Positions 36,410 through 45,433 of a stretch of DNA of 64,000 nt are shown one piece after another. Each line of letters begins with the position of its first letter. The stretch's first letter is position 1. The position numbers were made by a program, and so were the translations under genes. The notes under the pieces were generated by a model. That model saw only the letters and a program-made list of their open reading frames with translations. It ran no database searches and had not been told where the DNA came from. The DNA is from Desulfoferula mesophila (GTDB lineage: Bacteria > Desulfobacterota > Desulfarculia > Desulfarculales > Desulfarculaceae), in assembly GCF_037076455.1 (NCBI RefSeq), contig NZ_AP028679.1, positions 821,501 to 885,500 of the forward strand, in the 5' to 3' direction.

Positions 36410-36979
36410 CTACTTGGCCGCCGAGGCCAGCATGATCATGGACCAGCCGCCGAAGATGAGGTCGATGCCCAACAGCAGGCCCAGGATGCCCAGGGCGGTG
36501 TCGCCCGGCCAGCCGGCCAGGATGATGATCCCCAACAGCAGGCCCATGGCCCCGGAAAACAGGACCCAGCCCCAGCGGGAAGCGGGCTTGATCTTCATGG
36601 CCAGACCCACCTTGACCGCTCCTTCAAACAGGAAGAAGACGCCCAAGAGCAGGGTCAGGGTGACCGCTCCCAACAAGGGGCGGGCCAGGATGAGGCCGCC
36701 GGCGATGACGTAGACCACGGCCCACAATAGGTTCCAGGCAAAGGCGCTCCAGTGGGCCGACTTGAAGCAGTGGATCAACTGGATGATGCCCTGGGCCAGG
36801 ATCACCGCGCCGATTATCCATACCACCGCCATGGTGGCGACCAGCGGGGCCAGGATGGCCAAGCTGCCCAAGAACAGGGAGATTATCCCCGCGATCAACA
36901 AGCTGCCGCGGTGTTGCTTTACTTCAGCCAGGCCCTGGCTCAACCCGCTTACCAATCCGTTTGGCGACTGCGCGCTCAT
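36410..36979 (-). CDS. hdeD: HdeD-family acid-resistance membrane protein (DUF308)
   Basis: A 189-residue membrane protein with six hydrophobic helices in pairs, such as LLIAGIISLFLGSLAILAPL and WGWVLFSGAMGLLLGIIILA, the repeated DUF308 layout. AAGGAG lies a suitable distance before the ATG. HdeD in enterobacteria contributes to acid resistance at high cell density; the molecular function is not known. Its presence together with gadCB in this window supports an acid-stress role. A divergent promoter region separates it from the liv operon. Confidence 0.85.
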   Translation of the reverse strand: MSAQSPNGLVSGLSQGLAEVKQHRGSLLIAGIISLFLGSLAILAPLVATMAVVWIIGAVILAQGIIQLIHCFKSAHWSAFAWNLLWAVVYVIAGGLILARPLLGAVTLTLLLGVFFLFEGAVKVGLAMKIKPASRWGWVLFSGAMGLLLGIIILAGWPGDTALGILGLLLGIDLIFGGWSMIMLASAAK

Positions 36980-37031
36980 GAACTGCTCCTTATCCCGGGC
37001 CTGTAATTCCCGGCGTTAATTTTAGGTTTAC

Positions 37032-37061
37032 ATGATGAGTAGTTGAACGCGGCCCTGTCAA
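37032..37061 (-). promoter_or_regulatory. Probable promoter of hdeD
   Basis: On the - strand TTGACA (37061-37056) and CATCAT (37037-37032) are 18 bases apart, about 50 bases before hdeD. Confidence 0.4.
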
Positions 37062-37086
37062 GGGCGGCTTTGGGCGCGGGCTTACA

Positions 37087-37135
37087 TTGACAACGCCTTA
37101 GTTTCCCGATATACCGGAAGAATCGTATACGGTAT
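37087..37135 (+). promoter_or_regulatory. Promoter and inverted repeat upstream of livH
   Basis: TTGACA (37087-37092) and TATACC (37110-37115) are 17 bases apart. ATACCG (37111-37116) and CGGTAT (37130-37135) form an inverted repeat with a 13-base gap over the -10 and start region. This is a likely repressor site controlling the aromatic/branched-chain uptake operon. Confidence 0.55.
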
Positions 37136-37176
37136 GCAAGGCTCCGGAATGGGGGAGTTCCGGCGACGACAAGGGT

Positions 37177-38067
37177 GTGGCGGTGGGTTTCGGCGACCAA
37201 CTAATGCAGTACGTGGTCAGCGGGCTGACCACCGGGGCGGTTTACGCCTTGGTGGCCCTGGGCTTTTGTCTGATCTACAACGCCACCCGGGTGGTGAACT
37301 TCGCCCAGGGCGATTTCCTTTCCCTGGGCGGGCTCATGGCCTACAGCCTCTTCGTGGGCGCGGGCCTGCCCATGGTCCTGGCCTTCCCCTTGGCCGTGGT
37401 GGCCGTGGCCCTGGTGGGGGCGCTCATGGAGCGCCTGACCATCCGCCCGGCCCGCAGCCGTCAGGTGCTGGTGCTCATCTTCATCACCATCGCCGCCTCC
37501 ATCCTCATGCGCGGCATCTTCAAGCACTTGTGGGGCAAGCAGGCCCTGGCCCTGCCCCCACTGAGCCCCGAGGTTCCCCTGCGCCTGCTGGGAGCCACCC
37601 TCACTCCGCAAAACCTGTGGGTGCTGGGCATCACCCTGGTGGCCATCGTGGCCCTGGTGTGGTTCTTCGGGCGCACCCTGACCGGCAAGGCCATGCGGGC
37701 CACGGCCATCAACCCCACGGCCGCCGCCCTCATGGGCATCGATTCCCACCGCATGACCATGTATTCCTTTGCCCTGGCCGGCGCCCTGGGGGCCCTGGCC
37801 GGGGTGCTCATCACCCCCATCACCAGCCTGTCCTACAACGTGGGAGTGATCATCGGACTCAAGGGCTTCGCCGCCGCGGTGCTGGGGGGCTACGGCAGCT
37901 TTTTGGGCGCGGTGGTGGGCGGCCTGGTGCTGGGGCTGGTGGAAAGCCTCACCGCCGGGCTCATCTCCAGCGTGTACAAGGACGCGGTGGCCTTTGTGGT
38001 GCTCTTGCTGGTGCTGTTCCTGCGCCCCGGCGGCCTGCTGGGGGTAGGGGGCAAGGAGCGGGTATGA
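37177..38067 (+). CDS. livH: Branched-chain/aromatic amino-acid ABC permease LivH
   Basis: A 296-residue inner-membrane permease with typical LivH features: GLTTGAVYALVALGFCLIYN near the start and VVNFAQGDFLSLGGLMAYSL. The EAA-like loop region follows in GIDSHRMTMYSFALAGALGA. GTG 37177 gives a full-length product, but ATG 37207 (MQYVVSGL) fits the family equally and neither has a strong ribosome site. It is the first gene of livHMGF-paaK-livK and overlaps livM by ATGA. Confidence 0.9.
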   Translation: MAVGFGDQLMQYVVSGLTTGAVYALVALGFCLIYNATRVVNFAQGDFLSLGGLMAYSLFVGAGLPMVLAFPLAVVAVALVGALMERLTIRPARSRQVLVLIFITIAASILMRGIFKHLWGKQALALPPLSPEVPLRLLGATLTPQNLWVLGITLVAIVALVWFFGRTLTGKAMRATAINPTAAALMGIDSHRMTMYSFALAGALGALAGVLITPITSLSYNVGVIIGLKGFAAAVLGGYGSFLGAVVGGLVLGLVESLTAGLISSVYKDAVAFVVLLLVLFLRPGGLLGVGGKERV

Positions 38068-39020
38068 GCGCCTCGGGCAAGCATTTTTTCGGTGCCCTGG
38101 CCGCGCTGGCCGCCGGGCTGGCGCTTTTGCCCCTGGCGGTGAGCAACCCCTATTACCTTAACGTGCTCAACGTGGTGGCCCTCAACGTGCTGGTGGTCAC
38201 CGGGCTCAACCTGCTCATCGGCTACGCCGGGCAGATCAGCCTGGGCCACGCCGCCTTCTTCGGCCTGGGGGCCTATATCTCGGGCATCCTCTCGGGCTCC
38301 TACGGCTGGGAGCCCTGGCTGTCGCTTTTGGCCGCGGCCCTGCTGGTGGCCCTGGTGGCCCTGGTCCTCGGCCTGCCCACTCTGAGGCTGGAGGGCAACT
38401 ATCTGGTGATGGCCACCCTGGGCTTCAACCTCATCGTCAGCGTGTTCATGGTCCAGCTGGACGATATCACCGGCGGGCCCAGCGGCTACACCGGCATCCC
38501 CTCGCTGAGCCTGTTCGGCCAGCCCATCGCCACGGACCTATCCTTCTATTGGCTGGCCTGGGGCGCGGTGATCCTGGGCCTGATCCTGGCCCGCAACCTG
38601 GTGCACTCGCGGGTGGGCCGGGGGCTCAAGGCCCTGCACGAATCGCCCCTGGCCGCCGCAGCCTCGGGAGTGCCCATCGAGGCCTACAAGGTCAAGGTGT
38701 TCGTCATCAGCGCGGTGTACGCCTCGGTGGCGGGCAGCCTCTACGCCCATTACTACGGCATCATCACCCCGGCCACCTTCGACATCTTCAAGTCGGTGGA
38801 GCTGGTGACCATGTGCATCGTGGGAGGCATGGGTTCGCTGTGGGGCGGCCTGTTCGGCGCGGCCCTGCTCACTCCCTTGCCCCAGCTCTTGGCCGTGGTG
38901 GAGGAATACAAGGACATCTTCTTCGGCGGTATCCTGCTGGTGTTGCTTATCTTCCTGCCCCAGGGCCTGGTGGGCTGGCTGGAGGGCAAGAGGGTGCGAT
39001 CCGGGGGGAGGGCCTTCTGA
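38064..39020 (+). CDS. livM: Branched-chain/aromatic amino-acid ABC permease LivM
   Basis: A 318-residue permease. The ATG overlaps the livH stop and is preceded by AAGGAG. Conserved parts include GLNLLIGYAGQISLGHAAFF and SPLAAAASGVPIEAYKVKVF, the loop that contacts the ATPases. It pairs with LivH in the membrane channel. It overlaps livG by one base (TGATG), continuing a tightly coupled operon. Confidence 0.92.
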   Translation: MSASGKHFFGALAALAAGLALLPLAVSNPYYLNVLNVVALNVLVVTGLNLLIGYAGQISLGHAAFFGLGAYISGILSGSYGWEPWLSLLAAALLVALVALVLGLPTLRLEGNYLVMATLGFNLIVSVFMVQLDDITGGPSGYTGIPSLSLFGQPIATDLSFYWLAWGAVILGLILARNLVHSRVGRGLKALHESPLAAAASGVPIEAYKVKVFVISAVYASVAGSLYAHYYGIITPATFDIFKSVELVTMCIVGGMGSLWGGLFGAALLTPLPQLLAVVEEYKDIFFGGILLVLLIFLPQGLVGWLEGKRVRSGGRAF

Positions 39021-39802
39021 TGGGCGCTCTCTTGAGCATAAAGGGCCTGACGGTGCGCTTCGGCGGGGTGCAGGCCCTGAGCGATCTGGACCTGGAGGCC
39101 CCGGCCGGGGCCATCACCGCCCTCATCGGCCCCAACGGGGCGGGCAAGACCACGGCCATCAACTGCGTCTCCGGGGTGGTGACCCCGGACGCGGGCCGGG
39201 TGAGCCTGGACGGCCGCGAGGTGCTGGGCCTGGCCGGGCACCAGCTGGCCCGCCTGGGGCTGACCCGCACCTTCCAGAACCTGCAGGTCTTCGGCCTGAT
39301 GAACACCCTGGAAAACGTCATGGTGGGCCTGCACGCGGCCAGCCGGGGCGGTTTTGCCGCGGCCATGCTGCGCCTGCCGTTGCTCCGGCGGGAAGAAAAG
39401 GCCATCCGGGAGCGGGCCGAGGAGATGCTGGCCTTCTTTGGCCTGGAAAAGGCGGCGGCCCAGCCCGCCGAGGAGCTTTCCTACGGCGACCAGAAGCGCC
39501 TGGAGCTGGCCCGGGCCCTGGCCGGGCGGCCCCGCATGATGCTTTTGGACGAGCCGGTGGCCGGGCTCAACCCGGCCGAGACCCTGGAGATCGGCCGGCT
39601 CATCGTCAAGATCAAGGAGCAGGGCATCGGCCTGGTCTTGGTGGAGCACGACATGGGCCTGGTGATGCACGTCTCCGACCAGGTGGCGGTGCTCAGCGGC
39701 GGGGTGCTCATCGCCCAGGGCACTCCGGAGGAGATTCAGCAAGACCCCGAGGTGCTGCGCACCTATCTGGGCGGGGGAGAGGAGTTCGGGCTGGTTGCTT
39801 AG
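39020..39802 (+). CDS. livG: ABC transporter ATPase LivG
   Basis: A 260-residue ATPase with Walker A GPNGAGKTTAIN (about 37), the LivG-type NLQVFGLMNTLENVMVGLH insert, signature EELSYGDQKRLELARAL, Walker B MMLLDEPVAGLN and the H-loop VEHDMGLV. It hydrolyses ATP together with LivF to drive import. The 3' end overlaps the livF start by 8 bases if TTG 39795 is used. Confidence 0.94.
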   Translation: MGALLSIKGLTVRFGGVQALSDLDLEAPAGAITALIGPNGAGKTTAINCVSGVVTPDAGRVSLDGREVLGLAGHQLARLGLTRTFQNLQVFGLMNTLENVMVGLHAASRGGFAAAMLRLPLLRREEKAIRERAEEMLAFFGLEKAAAQPAEELSYGDQKRLELARALAGRPRMMLLDEPVAGLNPAETLEIGRLIVKIKEQGIGLVLVEHDMGLVMHVSDQVAVLSGGVLIAQGTPEEIQQDPEVLRTYLGGGEEFGLVA

Positions 39803-40556
39803 GGTGGAGTCCATATCCTTTGCCTACGGCCGCCAGCCGGCCCTGCGCGAAGTGAGCCTCAAGGTGCAACCCGGCGAGGTGGTGAGCCTGCTGGGCATGA
39901 ACGGGGCGGGCAAGACCACCCTGCTGGGGGTTATCTCCGGGATGCTACGGCCCAAGGGCGGCCGGGTGACCTTTGAGAACCGCCAGATCAGCGGCCTGGC
40001 CCCCTCGGCGGTGGTGGAGGCCGGGGTGGTGCAGGTTCCCGAGGGCCGCCAGCTTTTCGGGCCGCTGAGCGTGCGGGAAAACCTGGAGCTGGGTTCCTAC
40101 GTGCGCCTGCGCAAGCGCCAGCACAAGGAAGTGGCCCGGGACCTGGAGCGCTCCCTGGCCCTGTTCCCGGTACTGGCCCAGCGCCTGGAGCAGCCCGCCG
40201 GCACCCTGAGCGGCGGGGAGCAGCAGATGCTGGCGATGGCTAGGGGGCTCATGGCCCGGCCCCGCCTGCTTCTGTTGGACGAGCCCAGCCTGGGCCTGGC
40301 CCCCAAGGTGGCGGCCGAGATCCTGGGGGTGGTGCGCGACCTGCCCGCCCAGGGGTGCTCGGTGCTTTTGGTGGAGCAAAACGCCCTGGGCGCGCTCAGC
40401 GTGAGCCAGCGGGGATACATCATCACCGGCGGCCGCATTCGCCAAAGCGGCTCGCCCCAGGAAATTTTGGCCGACGAACTGCTGCGCGAGGCCTTTTTGG
40501 GGCCCCGCCGCGCCTTCGGCGGCGTTAAGGATAAAAAAGCCGAGGAAACTTCATGA
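39795..40556 (+). CDS. livF: ABC transporter ATPase LivF
   Basis: A 253-residue ATPase with Walker A GMNGAGKTTLLG, signature GTLSGGEQQMLAMARGL, Walker B LLLLDEPSLGLAP and the H-loop VLLVEQNALG (Gln form usual in LivF). The TTG start has AGGAG upstream; GTG 39804 is an alternative. The stop overlaps the paaK start (ATGA), so the ligase is made with the transporter. Confidence 0.92.
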   Translation: MLRVESISFAYGRQPALREVSLKVQPGEVVSLLGMNGAGKTTLLGVISGMLRPKGGRVTFENRQISGLAPSAVVEAGVVQVPEGRQLFGPLSVRENLELGSYVRLRKRQHKEVARDLERSLALFPVLAQRLEQPAGTLSGGEQQMLAMARGLMARPRLLLLDEPSLGLAPKVAAEILGVVRDLPAQGCSVLLVEQNALGALSVSQRGYIITGGRIRQSGSPQEILADELLREAFLGPRRAFGGVKDKKAEETS

Positions 40557-41836
40557 CCTTCATGCCCAATTTTTCAAGCCCCGAGGAGCTGGCCGCGCAC
40601 CAGCTCAAGGGTCTGCAATGGACCGTGGCCCACGCCCAGCAGGGCAGCCCCTTTTACGCCCAGCGCCTGCAGGAGGCCGGGGTCAGCGCCGGGGACATCC
40701 ATAGCCTGGACGATCTGGCGGGCCTGCCCCTCACCAGCGCCGACGACCTCAGGGCCGGCTACCCCTTCCCCCTGCTGTCCGTTCCCTTGGAGCAGGTGGT
40801 CCGGGTGCACGCCTCCAGCGGCACCACCGGCAAGCGCAAGGTGCTCTCCTACACCCAGAAGGACCTGGACGACTGGGCGGTGATGTTCGCCCGCTGCTAT
40901 GAGATGGCCGGGCTCACCCGTTTGGACCGGGTGCAGATCATGGTGGGCTACGGGGTGTGGACCGCCGGGGTGGGCTTCCAGGCGGGCTGCGAGCGCTTTG
41001 GGGCCCTGGCCTTGCCGGTGGGGCCGGGCAACCTGGAGATGCAGTGCCAGTTCCTGGTGGACTTCGGCACCACGGTGATGTGCTCCACCTCCTCCATGGC
41101 CCTGCTCATGGCCGAGGAGATCAAGCGCCGGGGCATCAGCGAGCAGGTCAAGCTCAACAAGCTGATCTACGGCAGCGAGCGCACCAGCGACGCCATGCGC
41201 CAGCGCATCAGCGAGGCCCTGGGGGCGGAGCTTTTTGACATACCGGGCCTCACCGAGCTCTACGGGCCGGGCACGGGCATCGAGTGCCGGGCCCACGAGG
41301 GCATCCACTACTGGGCCGACTACTATATTCTGGAGATCCTGGACCCGGCCACCTTGCAGCCGGTGGCTCCGGGCGAGATCGGCGAGATGGTGGTGACCAC
41401 CCTGGGCAAGGAGGCCGCGCCCCTTATCCGCTACCGCACCCGCGACCTGTGCCGCTTGCTGCCCGAGCCCTGCGCCTGCGGCAATCCCCTGCCGCGCCAC
41501 GACCGCATCCTGGGGCGCAGCGACGACATGATCAAGTTCCGGGCGGTGAACATCTACCCGGGCCAGATCGACCACGTGCTCAGCCAGGGCCAAGGGGTGG
41601 GCTCGGAGTTCCAGGTGCACCTGAGCCGGGGCGAGGACGGCCGCGACTACATGCACATCAAGGTGGAGCGGGCCCCCGAGGGCGGCGCGGCCGACGACGC
41701 GGAAGTGGCCGCCGGCATCGCCAAGGGCATCAAGGCCCACATCCTGGTGAGCGCCAAGGTGGAGGTGGTGGACTACGGCAGCCTGCCGCGCAGCGAACGC
41801 AAATCGCAGCGGATCTTCGACCGCCGCGACGATTGA
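40553..41836 (+). CDS. paaK: Phenylacetate-CoA ligase (AMP-forming)
   Basis: This 427-residue acyl-adenylate enzyme makes phenylacetyl-CoA (or a related aryl-acetyl-CoA) from the free acid, ATP and CoA. It has the P-loop HASSGTTGKRKVLSYT (about 85-100), adenylate motif FDIPGLTELYGPGTG, IRYRTRDLC and the hinge region LGRSDDMIKFRAVNIYPGQI. Length and a Cys pair (PEPCACGNPL) match PaaK. Being within a liv operon and upstream of iorAB, it likely activates aryl acetates derived from aromatic amino acids. Confidence 0.92.
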   Translation: MTFMPNFSSPEELAAHQLKGLQWTVAHAQQGSPFYAQRLQEAGVSAGDIHSLDDLAGLPLTSADDLRAGYPFPLLSVPLEQVVRVHASSGTTGKRKVLSYTQKDLDDWAVMFARCYEMAGLTRLDRVQIMVGYGVWTAGVGFQAGCERFGALALPVGPGNLEMQCQFLVDFGTTVMCSTSSMALLMAEEIKRRGISEQVKLNKLIYGSERTSDAMRQRISEALGAELFDIPGLTELYGPGTGIECRAHEGIHYWADYYILEILDPATLQPVAPGEIGEMVVTTLGKEAAPLIRYRTRDLCRLLPEPCACGNPLPRHDRILGRSDDMIKFRAVNIYPGQIDHVLSQGQGVGSEFQVHLSRGEDGRDYMHIKVERAPEGGAADDAEVAAGIAKGIKAHILVSAKVEVVDYGSLPRSERKSQRIFDRRDD

Positions 41837-41893
41837 TGAATCATAGGCCGGGCCTCCGGGGAGGGAGGGCGGCCGCTAAAGGGAGGATGAGCG

Positions 41894-43090
41894 ATGAAAA
41901 GGTTTAAGCTTTTGGCCGCGCCGGCCCTGTGCCTGCTTCTGGCCCTGGCCCTGGCCGCCCCGGCGGCGGCGGCCGACAAAAAAGAGCCGGTTAAGATCGG
42001 GGCCTTTTTCGCCCTGAGCGGTCCGGCGGCCTCCATCGGCGCGCCCACCAAACTGGTGGCCCTGATGGTGGTGGACAAGATCAACAAGGCCGGCGGCATC
42101 CAGGGCGCTCCCATCGAGCTGATCCTGGCCGACACCGAGGGCGAGCCCACCAAGGCGGTGATGGCCTTCAAGAAGTTCGTCAGCGTGGACAAGGTGGTGG
42201 CGGCGGTGGGCCCCACCCGCACCGGCACCGGCATGGCGGTTAAGAAGCAGGTGGAGGCGGCCAAGATACCCACCGTGATGACCGTGGGCGGCGACCCGGT
42301 GATCATGGAAGGCAAGATCGGCAAAATGGACTTCGGCACCGCCCGCTGGGTGTTCAAGTCGCCCCAGCGCTCCACCATCGCGGTCAAGAAGGTGCTGGGC
42401 TACCTCAAGGCCCACGGCCTGACCAAGATCGCCCTGTTGAGCGCCAGCGACGGCTTCGGCCGCGACGGGGCCCGCTGGGTGGTCAAGCTGGCTCCCGAAT
42501 ACGGCATCACCCTGGTGGGTTCGGAGCAGTTCAACCCCAAGGACGTGGACATGAAGAGCCAGCTCACCAAGCTGGCCGCCGCCAAGCCCCAGGCCGTGGT
42601 CTGCTGGACCATCGGCCCGGCCGCGGCCATCGTCTCCAAGAACCACCACGCCCTGGGCATTAAGGCTCCCCTGGTGCAGTGCCACGGCGTGCCCGGTCCC
42701 AAGTACATCCAACTGGCCGGGGCGGCGGCCGAGGGCGACCTGATGCCCTCCACCAAGCTGATGATCTACCAGTACCTGCCGGCCAGCGATCCCCAGAAAA
42801 AGGTGATCGACGAGTTCGTGCGCCTGTACACCGACGTCTACCACTACGACAAGCAGTACCCCATCAACACCCACTCCGGCTATGCCTGGGACGCGGTGTA
42901 TTTGCTGGCCAACGCCATGCAAAAGGTGGGCACCGACCCGGCCAAGGTGCGCGACGCCCTGGAGCAGACCAAGGGCTACGTGGGGGTCAGCGGGGTGTAC
43001 AACATGAGCCCCACCGACCACAACGGCCTGGGCGAGGACTCCATGGTCATGATTCAGGTCAAGGACGGCAAGTTCGTTCCGGCCAAGTAG
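41894..43090 (+). CDS. livK: ABC transporter substrate-binding protein (LivK-like)
   Basis: A 398-residue periplasmic protein. The signal peptide (KLLAAPALCLLLALALAAPA) is cleaved near AAAADKKE. The mature protein is a two-lobed receptor of the LivJ/LivK type (IGAFFALSGPAASIGAPTKL, KINKAGGIQGAPIELILADT). AGGGAGGA stands before the ATG. Its size and placement after paaK suggest recognition of an aromatic or branched-chain amino acid, or of an aryl acid; the ligand cannot be told from sequence. Confidence 0.9.
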   Translation: MKRFKLLAAPALCLLLALALAAPAAAADKKEPVKIGAFFALSGPAASIGAPTKLVALMVVDKINKAGGIQGAPIELILADTEGEPTKAVMAFKKFVSVDKVVAAVGPTRTGTGMAVKKQVEAAKIPTVMTVGGDPVIMEGKIGKMDFGTARWVFKSPQRSTIAVKKVLGYLKAHGLTKIALLSASDGFGRDGARWVVKLAPEYGITLVGSEQFNPKDVDMKSQLTKLAAAKPQAVVCWTIGPAAAIVSKNHHALGIKAPLVQCHGVPGPKYIQLAGAAAEGDLMPSTKLMIYQYLPASDPQKKVIDEFVRLYTDVYHYDKQYPINTHSGYAWDAVYLLANAMQKVGTDPAKVRDALEQTKGYVGVSGVYNMSPTDHNGLGEDSMVMIQVKDGKFVPAK

Positions 43091-43099
43091 TTTGATCCG

Positions 43100-43127
43100 G
43101 CGCGGCGCGGGCTCCCCCGCGCCGCGC
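43100..43127 (+). terminator. GC-rich stem-loop after livK
   Basis: Arms 43100-43111 and 43116-43127 make a perfect 12-bp stem with a 4-base loop. There are only two T's after it, so it may be weak. Confidence 0.5.
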
Positions 43128-43186
43128 TTGCTCCCCGAGGACCCGCCGGGTTAATCTTGGGCCATGGCCGTTAGCGAGAGGTATTC

Positions 43187-45349
43187 ATGGCCCCCCCCAA
43201 AGATCCCCGCCGCCGCTATCCCCTGTACCTGAACATCCTGGTCATATTTCTGCTGCTCATGGTCGCGGTGGCCGGGGCCATCACCTGGTACAACTACCGT
43301 GCCGGCAGCGAGCGGGCCGTCGCCTCCTCCAAGCGGCTCATGCAAGACGTCGTCAATCAGTTCACCGGCGAACTGAGCCAGTTCATGGGCAAGGCCTACG
43401 CCTTTTTGCTCATCGCGGCGGAGCACCCGGGAGTCAACCTGCCTCCCGCGCGGGAGGAGCACGACCTGCGGGGCCTGTTCTTCAAGGCCCTGGAGGCCAA
43501 TCCCCACTTTTTCAGCGTGTATTTGGGGCACGACGACGGCGACTTTTTCCAGGTAATGCGCCTTAAAAACATGCCGGCCCAGGCCAGGGAGGAGATCAAG
43601 GCTCCGCCCCAGGCCGCCTACGCGATGCGGGCCATCGAGCGCGGGGCGGACGGGGCGCGCGTGCAGACCTGGATCTTTTTGGACGCCAAGCACCAGCGGC
43701 TTGCCGGCTGGAGCCAAAGCGACCCGGCCTATGACCCCCGCAAGCGCCCCTGGTTCCAGCGGGCCCGGACGGTGGGCAAGGTGCAGGGCTCGGGCTACTA
43801 CGTGTTCAGCTCCCTGCAGGAGCCGGGCATGACCCTGGCCTACCGCTTCGCCCCGGAGCCCCGGGGCGGGGTGTTGGGGGTGGACGTGTCGGCCCGCAGC
43901 CTGAGCGCCTTCGTGGCCGAGCACAAGCCCTCGCCCTCGGGCCTCACCGTGGTGTTCGACGAAGATAAGCGCCTGGTGGCCTATCCCGACTCCCACAAGG
44001 CCGTGCGGCAGGTGATGATCGACGGCCGGGAAAAATTGCGGCTGGCCACCCTGGACAACCTGGGCGATCCCCTGCTCAAACAACTGAGTTCGCGCTTCGA
44101 TCCCCAACGCCCGAACCAGATCTTGGACTTCAGCGTGGGCGACGAGCAATACTCCTGCGGGGTGGTGCGCATTCGCGATTTCCACGGCCGCTTCGCCTAC
44201 GTGGCCCAGTTCACCCCCATGGACGAGTTGATCGGGCCCATCATCGCCAGCAACCTGCACTCGCTGCTCATCTCCCTGCTGATCATGCTGGCGGCGGTGC
44301 CCCTGGCCCTGTTCGTGGCCCAGCACATCTCCCGGCCCCTGAGCCGGGTGGTGGCCGAGACCCGGGCCATGCGCGAGCTGCAGCTCGATCCCACCCCGGC
44401 CATCGAATCGCGGGTGCGCGAGATTCACCGCCTGACCCAGAGCGTGGACGCCATGAAGGCCACCCTGCGCACCTTCTCCCGCTACGTGCCGGTGGATCTG
44501 GTGCACCAGCTGGTGGCCTCGGGCCAGGAGCAGGGCCTGGGCGGGGAAAAGCGGGTGCTCACCCTGATGTTCTCCGACGTGGCCAGCTTCACCGACATGG
44601 CCGAGCACATGGACCCCGAGGCGCTCATGCAAAAGACCTCGCACTATTTCTCTGGCCTGTGCGAGGAAATCCTGGCCAACCAGGGCACCATCGACAAGTT
44701 CATCGGCGACGCGGTAATGGCCTTTTGGAACGCGCCCCTGCCCGATCCGGAGCACGCGGCCCACGCCTGCCGGGCGGCGCTGATGTGCCGGGCCCGCAGC
44801 CGGGCCATGGACGGGGCCTGGCAGGCCCAGGGGCAGCCCATCATGCACACCCGCCTGGGGCTGCACACCGGCGAGGTGATCGTGGGCAACGTGGGCACGG
44901 CCCACCGCATGGAGTACACCGCCCTGGGCGCGGCGGTGAACCTGGCCTCGCGCCTGGAGGGGCTCAACAAGGTTTACGGCACCCAGATACTGGCCAGCCA
45001 GGCCACCCTTGAGGCGGCCGGGGAGGGTTTCGTGTGGCGGGTGGTGGACCAGGTGGAGCCCAAGGGCACCACCGAGCCCATTTTGATCCACGAGCTGGTG
45101 GGCCTGATGGGCGACGACCCGGAGCTGGCCCCGGACCGGAGCCTGCTCGACTTCTGCCGCCGCTGGGATGAAGCCTTTGCCTTGTACCAACGCCGCGATT
45201 GGGCCGCGGCCTCGGAGGCCTTCGCCGCCTTGGCGGGCGAGCGGCCCCAGGACCAGGCGGCCCAGGTCATGGCCCGGCGCACCGCCGATTTTCTGGCCGA
45301 CCCACCGCCCCCGGACTGGGACGGCTCGGCGGTGTACCAGATCAAGTAG
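43187..45349 (+). CDS. Membrane adenylate/guanylate cyclase with Cache sensor
   Basis: A 720-residue protein: helix 1 (about 15-35), periplasmic Cache-type domain (about 40-345, with SDPAYDPRKRPWFQRARTVG typical of dCache), helix 2 (about 355-380), HAMP-like linker, and a class III cyclase domain (about 440-625). Metal-binding residues are present in FSDVASFTDMAE and FIGDAVMAFWNAP, with Lys in TIDKFIGD and Thr in MEYTALGAAVNLASR. It probably makes cAMP. A 95-residue tail of unknown role follows. It lies between livK and iorA, so it might sense the transported substrate; that is speculation. Confidence 0.88.
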   Translation: MAPPKDPRRRYPLYLNILVIFLLLMVAVAGAITWYNYRAGSERAVASSKRLMQDVVNQFTGELSQFMGKAYAFLLIAAEHPGVNLPPAREEHDLRGLFFKALEANPHFFSVYLGHDDGDFFQVMRLKNMPAQAREEIKAPPQAAYAMRAIERGADGARVQTWIFLDAKHQRLAGWSQSDPAYDPRKRPWFQRARTVGKVQGSGYYVFSSLQEPGMTLAYRFAPEPRGGVLGVDVSARSLSAFVAEHKPSPSGLTVVFDEDKRLVAYPDSHKAVRQVMIDGREKLRLATLDNLGDPLLKQLSSRFDPQRPNQILDFSVGDEQYSCGVVRIRDFHGRFAYVAQFTPMDELIGPIIASNLHSLLISLLIMLAAVPLALFVAQHISRPLSRVVAETRAMRELQLDPTPAIESRVREIHRLTQSVDAMKATLRTFSRYVPVDLVHQLVASGQEQGLGGEKRVLTLMFSDVASFTDMAEHMDPEALMQKTSHYFSGLCEEILANQGTIDKFIGDAVMAFWNAPLPDPEHAAHACRAALMCRARSRAMDGAWQAQGQPIMHTRLGLHTGEVIVGNVGTAHRMEYTALGAAVNLASRLEGLNKVYGTQILASQATLEAAGEGFVWRVVDQVEPKGTTEPILIHELVGLMGDDPELAPDRSLLDFCRRWDEAFALYQRRDWAAASEAFAALAGERPQDQAAQVMARRTADFLADPPPPDWDGSAVYQIK

Positions 45350-45370
45350 CAAGGCTCGGCTTCCCTTGCG

Positions 45371-45395
45371 CCCGGCCCGGCGCCGGGATATTTTT
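45371..45395 (+). terminator. Rho-independent terminator after the cyclase gene
   Basis: CCCGGC (45371-45376) pairs with GCCGGG (45382-45387), followed by ATATTTTT. Confidence 0.65.
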
Positions 45396-45433
45396 ATAGG
45401 TCTTGCATCGCCAACCACTCAGCGAGGATACGC

